A stretch of DNA of 64,000 bases from CAJXQU01 sp965223825 (lineage in GTDB: Bacteria; Pseudomonadota; Gammaproteobacteria; CAJXQU01). Where the stretch lies: the NCBI GenBank assembly GCA_965223825.1, contig OZ245018.1, forward strand, positions 248,001 to 312,000, in the 5' to 3' direction. Made by a program: the position numbers and the translations under genes. Shown in pieces: positions 60,814-64,000 of this stretch (position 1 is its first letter; each line of letters begins with the position of its first letter). The notes below the pieces were generated by a model. That model saw nothing but the letters and a program-made list of their open reading frames with translations, made no database searches and was not told where the DNA came from.

Positions 60814-60867
60814 TTCATCTTGCTGTCACGTTATTGCAACCGTGGGTTCATTTTGACTGGCTATGGT
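60814..60867 (+). promoter_or_regulatory. PhoB box array and -10 upstream of the phytase-like gene
   Basis: TTCAT 60814, GTCAC 60825, GCAAC 60836 and TTCAT 60847 follow at exact 11-bp steps; TATGGT at 60862-60867 begins 10 bp after the last, as in the pstS2 and ppk promoters. The start would be near 60875, 63 bp before the ATG. The rest of the 261-bp gap holds nothing recognised. Confidence 0.65.
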
Positions 60868-60937
60868 CGTTTGTCGATAGCGTGGCGGCACGCGTCTACA
60901 TCCGCATTCAATAGAATAATCATCAGGGGCCATTACC

Positions 60938-63232
60938 ATGAACAAATGTGATCTTTTTCACAAGTCGCTTATTGCTACTGCACTATTAGCAAGTAGCTCG
61001 ACGCTGGCGTACGCTGGCGCGAAGCACAAAAACCCAGGATTCGAACGCATCGCAACGTACGAAGTGTGTCAAAACACCTCGTGCGATACGGATGTCGTCG
61101 AAGAAACATCGGCTGAAATCATTGCCAGCTCAGAAGACGGAAAAACATTGGTATATACCGATAGTCCATTAGGCGTGATCGGCTTTCTCGATATCCGCGA
61201 TGCTGAGCGTCCAAAAGGTTTGGGAACAGTGGATGTGGGTGGTGAGCCAACATCGGTGGCGGTGAAAGGCGATTATGCATTGGTGGGGGTGAATACGTCA
61301 GAATCGTTTGTTACTCCGAGTGGTTTTCTTGCGGTGTACGACATTAAAGAATGTGAAGAAAACAGTCTTTGCCAGCCGCTAGCAAAACTCGATATGGGCG
61401 GTCAGCCAGATTCCATCGCAGTCAGCCCGAATGGTAAATATGCCGCGATTGTGATCGAGAATGAACGTGACGAAGACATTGAAGTTAACGGTGAAGAAGG
61501 TGGTCTTCCGCAATTACCGGCAGGCTTTTTGAACGTTGTTAAGATGAAAGGCGACCCGTCGAGTTGGATTGTTGAAAAAGTTGATCTGACGGGTTTAGCC
61601 GATGTTGCACCCTCTGACCCTGAGCCAGAATATGTTGACATTAACCGTTTTAATCAAGCGGTTGTGACAATGCAAGAGAACAATCATTTAGTTGTTGTAG
61701 ACCTTAAATCAGCAACGGTGATCGCAGATTATCCCGCAGGTTCTGTCACACTTGAAGGCGTTGATACTACTGAAGAAGATGTGATCGCTTTAGATGGAAC
61801 AGTGGTTGATGTTCCAAGAGAAGCCGATGCAGTGAGCTGGATTGATAACGCACGTTACGTTACGGCGAACGAAGGTGATTTGTTTGGCGGAAGTCGTGGT
61901 TTCACGGTCTACGATCGCGAAGGAAATGTTTTATATGATTCTGGTGTTGAGTTTGAGTACTTAGCAGTGCGCAGTGGTCATTACCCAGAAAGCCGTTCTG
62001 AAAATAAAGGCAGCGAACCGGAAGGTGTGGAAGTTGGTAAGTTTGGAAAGAAAAAATATATCTTTGTTGGATCAGAGCGCGGTAGTTTTGTCGCGGTGTA
62101 TCAAGACAGAGGGTCAGATCGTGCGCCACGATTTATTCAATTGCTACCAACGGGTATTGGCCCTGAAGGATTGCTTGCGATTCCAAAGAAAAATCTTTTC
62201 GTTGTCGCGGCTGAAGTTGATGAAGGTTATCGATCACAAATTAGTTTATTCCGGTTACGTGAAAATCAAACCGAAAAATTCTACCCAACGATCTATTCCA
62301 CAAATAATGATGAGGGCAAACCAATCGGTTGGGGTGCGCTGTCTGGTTTGACCGCAAGCGTAGATGATGTGAATACACTGTATGCGGTGCATGATAGTTA
62401 CTACAACGATTCACGTATTTATAAAATTCATGTTGAAAAAGGTCGCCAAAAGCGCGCGGTGATCACGAATGAAATTGTGATCATGAAAGACGGGGATAAC
62501 GTCAGTTATGATCTGGAAGGCATCGCTCAAAAAGCCGACGGTGGATTCTGGTTAGTGTCGGAAGGCAGCGGAACAGTGGGAGATGAAGATCGTCCTGTTG
62601 AATCAGCGAATTTATTAATAGAAGTTGATTCGAATGGCACTGTTCTGCAAGAAGTGACACTTCCTGATAGCTTAAATGCGATCCAATTACGTTTTGGTTT
62701 GGAAGGTGTGGCCCTCACCGGCACTGGTGATGATGCTGTTGTCTATGTAGCATTCCAACGTGAATGGCAAGATGACGCAACTGGCATGGTTAAAATCGGG
62801 CGTTATCAAGTCAACTCTGGTGAATGGTCTTTTATCAACTATGAGCTAGGTGAAAAATCTCCTGCAGGCGGTTGGGTAGGCTTGTCTGATTTGACGGCGA
62901 CAAGCGACAATGAGTTTGTCGTGATTGAACGTGATAACCAGCTTGGAACAAATGCGGCGGTGAAACGTATTTATCGTTTCTCAACGTTGGGTAAACGCTT
63001 TGAATCTCATGGTGAAGTTCTTGACGTGATCAGCAAACAAGAACAAGTGCTGGTAAGAGATGTATTGCCCGTTTTAAAAGACAAGCGTGGTTATGTTTTG
63101 GATAAGCTGGAAGGGTTAGCAATCACAGCGGAAGGGCGTATTTATGTCGTGACAGATAATGATGGCGTTGATGATTCATCGGGTGAAACGCAATTCATTA
63201 ATCTTGGTGATTATGGTGAAAACAACCTGTAA
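60938..63232 (+). CDS. Secreted esterase-like/phytase-like beta-propeller protein
   Basis: A 764-residue exported protein with a signal peptide (MNKCDLFHKSLIATALLASSSTLAYA). The first half (about 40-420) has WD/YVTN-type blade repeats (SEDGKTLVYTDSPLGVIGFLDIRD, PTSVAVKGDYALVGV, PDSIAVSPNGKYAAIVIENE); the second half (about 440-760) is of the esterase-like-activity-of-phytase type (SGLTASVDDVNTLYAVHDSYYNDSRIYKI, YDLEGIAQKADGGFWLVSEGSG, KLEGLAITAEGRIYVVTDNDG). It is very acidic. A PhoB array upstream argues for release of phosphate from organic phosphoesters, but the exact reaction is inferred. A terminator follows. Confidence 0.85.
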   Translation: MNKCDLFHKSLIATALLASSSTLAYAGAKHKNPGFERIATYEVCQNTSCDTDVVEETSAEIIASSEDGKTLVYTDSPLGVIGFLDIRDAERPKGLGTVDVGGEPTSVAVKGDYALVGVNTSESFVTPSGFLAVYDIKECEENSLCQPLAKLDMGGQPDSIAVSPNGKYAAIVIENERDEDIEVNGEEGGLPQLPAGFLNVVKMKGDPSSWIVEKVDLTGLADVAPSDPEPEYVDINRFNQAVVTMQENNHLVVVDLKSATVIADYPAGSVTLEGVDTTEEDVIALDGTVVDVPREADAVSWIDNARYVTANEGDLFGGSRGFTVYDREGNVLYDSGVEFEYLAVRSGHYPESRSENKGSEPEGVEVGKFGKKKYIFVGSERGSFVAVYQDRGSDRAPRFIQLLPTGIGPEGLLAIPKKNLFVVAAEVDEGYRSQISLFRLRENQTEKFYPTIYSTNNDEGKPIGWGALSGLTASVDDVNTLYAVHDSYYNDSRIYKIHVEKGRQKRAVITNEIVIMKDGDNVSYDLEGIAQKADGGFWLVSEGSGTVGDEDRPVESANLLIEVDSNGTVLQEVTLPDSLNAIQLRFGLEGVALTGTGDDAVVYVAFQREWQDDATGMVKIGRYQVNSGEWSFINYELGEKSPAGGWVGLSDLTATSDNEFVVIERDNQLGTNAAVKRIYRFSTLGKRFESHGEVLDVISKQEQVLVRDVLPVLKDKRGYVLDKLEGLAITAEGRIYVVTDNDGVDDSSGETQFINLGDYGENNL

Positions 63233-63285
63233 TTTATTGAGGAAAATAAAACCAGGTTGGGCTTTCTGGTAAGGAAAGATAAAAA

Positions 63286-63312
63286 CCCGCTGAGAGATCA
63301 GCGGGTTTTTTT
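63286..63312 (+). terminator. Rho-independent terminator after the phytase-like gene
   Basis: CCCGCTGA (63286-63293), loop GAGA, TCAGCGGG (63298-63305), then T7 (63306-63312). A-rich bases before it could make it bidirectional for the converging gene. Confidence 0.92.
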
Positions 63313-63356
63313 ATGTCGGGTATTAAATTAAACGAGTTTTTTATTGAAGAAAAAAA

Positions 63357-63992
63357 TTACAATCGGCTTAGAAGCTCACTTTTTTTACTATTAAATTCAT
63401 CATCGGTCAGTGCACCCGCATCGCGTAAACGCGATAAGCTTTCGATCAACTGAATAATTTCGGTTGTGTTAGCCGGAATACTGGCAGACGTGTTTTGTTC
63501 TTTTACGGGCTCTGGGTTTTGAGATTGCTCAGGAATATTTTGTTCCGGGTTAATGAAGTTATTATTCACTGGTGGCGGAGCCGGTTGTGAGGTGGTTGAT
63601 GAATGACCATGCAAAGTCTGGCTACTACTTGATAATGAACTTGAGCCAGAGACGATCGGTAAACTGTTTACCGCAATCGTTCCATATTGACTACTAAAAG
63701 TGAGAGAGTCATTTCCACCTTGCTGCTGACTAATGCCGCCGACATTGTGATCGAGCGTGTCGTAAACCGTGACTTTACCGTTTACGTCAACGGCTAAACG
63801 ATTTTGAAAAATAGCATAGCGTGTAGAGTTTTGCGCACCACTACTAAAGGGGGATCCTAATTCGGCAGGCCACCATTGATTACTGCCTGGTGCACCGGGT
63901 GGAATAACGGGAAAAATAATCGTCGATGCTAAACTGTTCGCAATTTCACTGCATAAGTTTTCAACGGTATTTTTCAGGCCGTTATTAAACAT
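63357..63992 (-). CDS. SHOCT-tailed protein of unknown function (5' end possibly outside window)
   Basis: A 211-residue reading ending in a SHOCT-type short C-terminal domain (LSRLRDAGALTDDEFNSKKSELLSRL). The N-terminal 115 residues (IFQNRLAVDVNGKVTVYDTLDHNVGGISQQQGGNDSLTFSSQYG) are of a kind I do not recognise; the middle (about 115-185) is a Ser/Pro/Gln/Asn-rich linker. Function unknown; SHOCT domains are oligomerisation modules. The ATG at 63992 is the first seen, but the frame is still open at the right edge, so the true start may lie beyond. Confidence 0.65.
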   Translation of the reverse strand: MFNNGLKNTVENLCSEIANSLASTIIFPVIPPGAPGSNQWWPAELGSPFSSGAQNSTRYAIFQNRLAVDVNGKVTVYDTLDHNVGGISQQQGGNDSLTFSSQYGTIAVNSLPIVSGSSSLSSSSQTLHGHSSTTSQPAPPPVNNNFINPEQNIPEQSQNPEPVKEQNTSASIPANTTEIIQLIESLSRLRDAGALTDDEFNSKKSELLSRL

Positions 63993-64000
63993 ATCGCCGA

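Noticed and set aside
1..64000. CRISPR arrays, insertion sequences, prophage, tRNA or rRNA genes
   Set aside because: No evenly spaced direct repeats, transposase or integrase-like proteins, or tRNA-like cloverleaves were noticed. Short tRNAs could be missed by eye, but none of the gaps suggested one.

Overview
The window is a compact stretch of chromosome from a Gammaproteobacterium. Evidence is the classic gene orders (yebC-ruvC-ruvA..ruvB-tolQRAB-pal-cpoB-queE-queC; lptM-lysA; rhlB next to a ppx/gppA gene; glnL-glnA with a sigma-54/NtrC promoter) together with rhlB, greB, tmcA, bepA, yajQ and srkA. Base composition looks mid-40s % GC by eye. A pyrophosphate-dependent phosphofructokinase and an orphan soxYZ pair would fit a methylotroph- or sulfur-oxidiser-like lineage (Thiotrichales-type), but the genus cannot be fixed from this sequence. 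No insertion sequence, prophage, CRISPR array, rRNA or tRNA was seen.

Layout. 0-5 kb: nitrogen control (glnL fragment, a DUF4124 protein, glnA with paired NtrC sites and a -24/-12 promoter), then a methyltransferase, lysA and lptM, all leftward. 5-12.4 kb: esterase, rhlB, rhodanese, ppx and ppk1 (polyphosphate breakdown and synthesis, convergent), another methyltransferase. 12.4-35 kb: a phosphate-starvation island. It holds a candidate small RNA, a 71-aa protein, a bifunctional ornithine-lipid synthase (olsF), a second and divergent polyphosphate kinase, a TetR/GST pair, two complete and structurally different Pst phosphate transporters each with its own phoU, phoB-phoR, and an OprO/OprP-type phosphate porin. 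35-42.8 kb: tmcA, rhomboid protease, greB, HDOD protein, an MltF-like lytic transglycosylase, queC and queE. 42.8-51.8 kb: the Tol-Pal operon and ruv genes, interrupted by an oppositely oriented phasin gene. 51.8-60 kb: PPi-PFK, bepA, soxYZ, a DUF2333 protein, yajQ, a HugZ-like protein, srkA, a degenerate HD-GYP protein. 60-64 kb: a lone TIR-domain gene, a large secreted phytase-esterase-like protein and a SHOCT-tailed protein.

The main theme is phosphate. Reading the intergenic regions for the 11-bp-spaced GTCAT/TTCAC half-sites bound by PhoB gives well-phased arrays in front of olsF, the second ppk, pstS1, pstS2, phoB, the porin gene and, 25 kb further on, the phytase-like gene, plus a weaker one aimed at a possible small RNA. 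Together they describe one programme: take up phosphate through a porin and two ABC transporters, release it from organic esters outside the cytoplasm, replace phospholipids by ornithine lipids, and manage polyphosphate with a dedicated second kinase. Functions are inferred from sequence motifs read by eye; no database search was possible.
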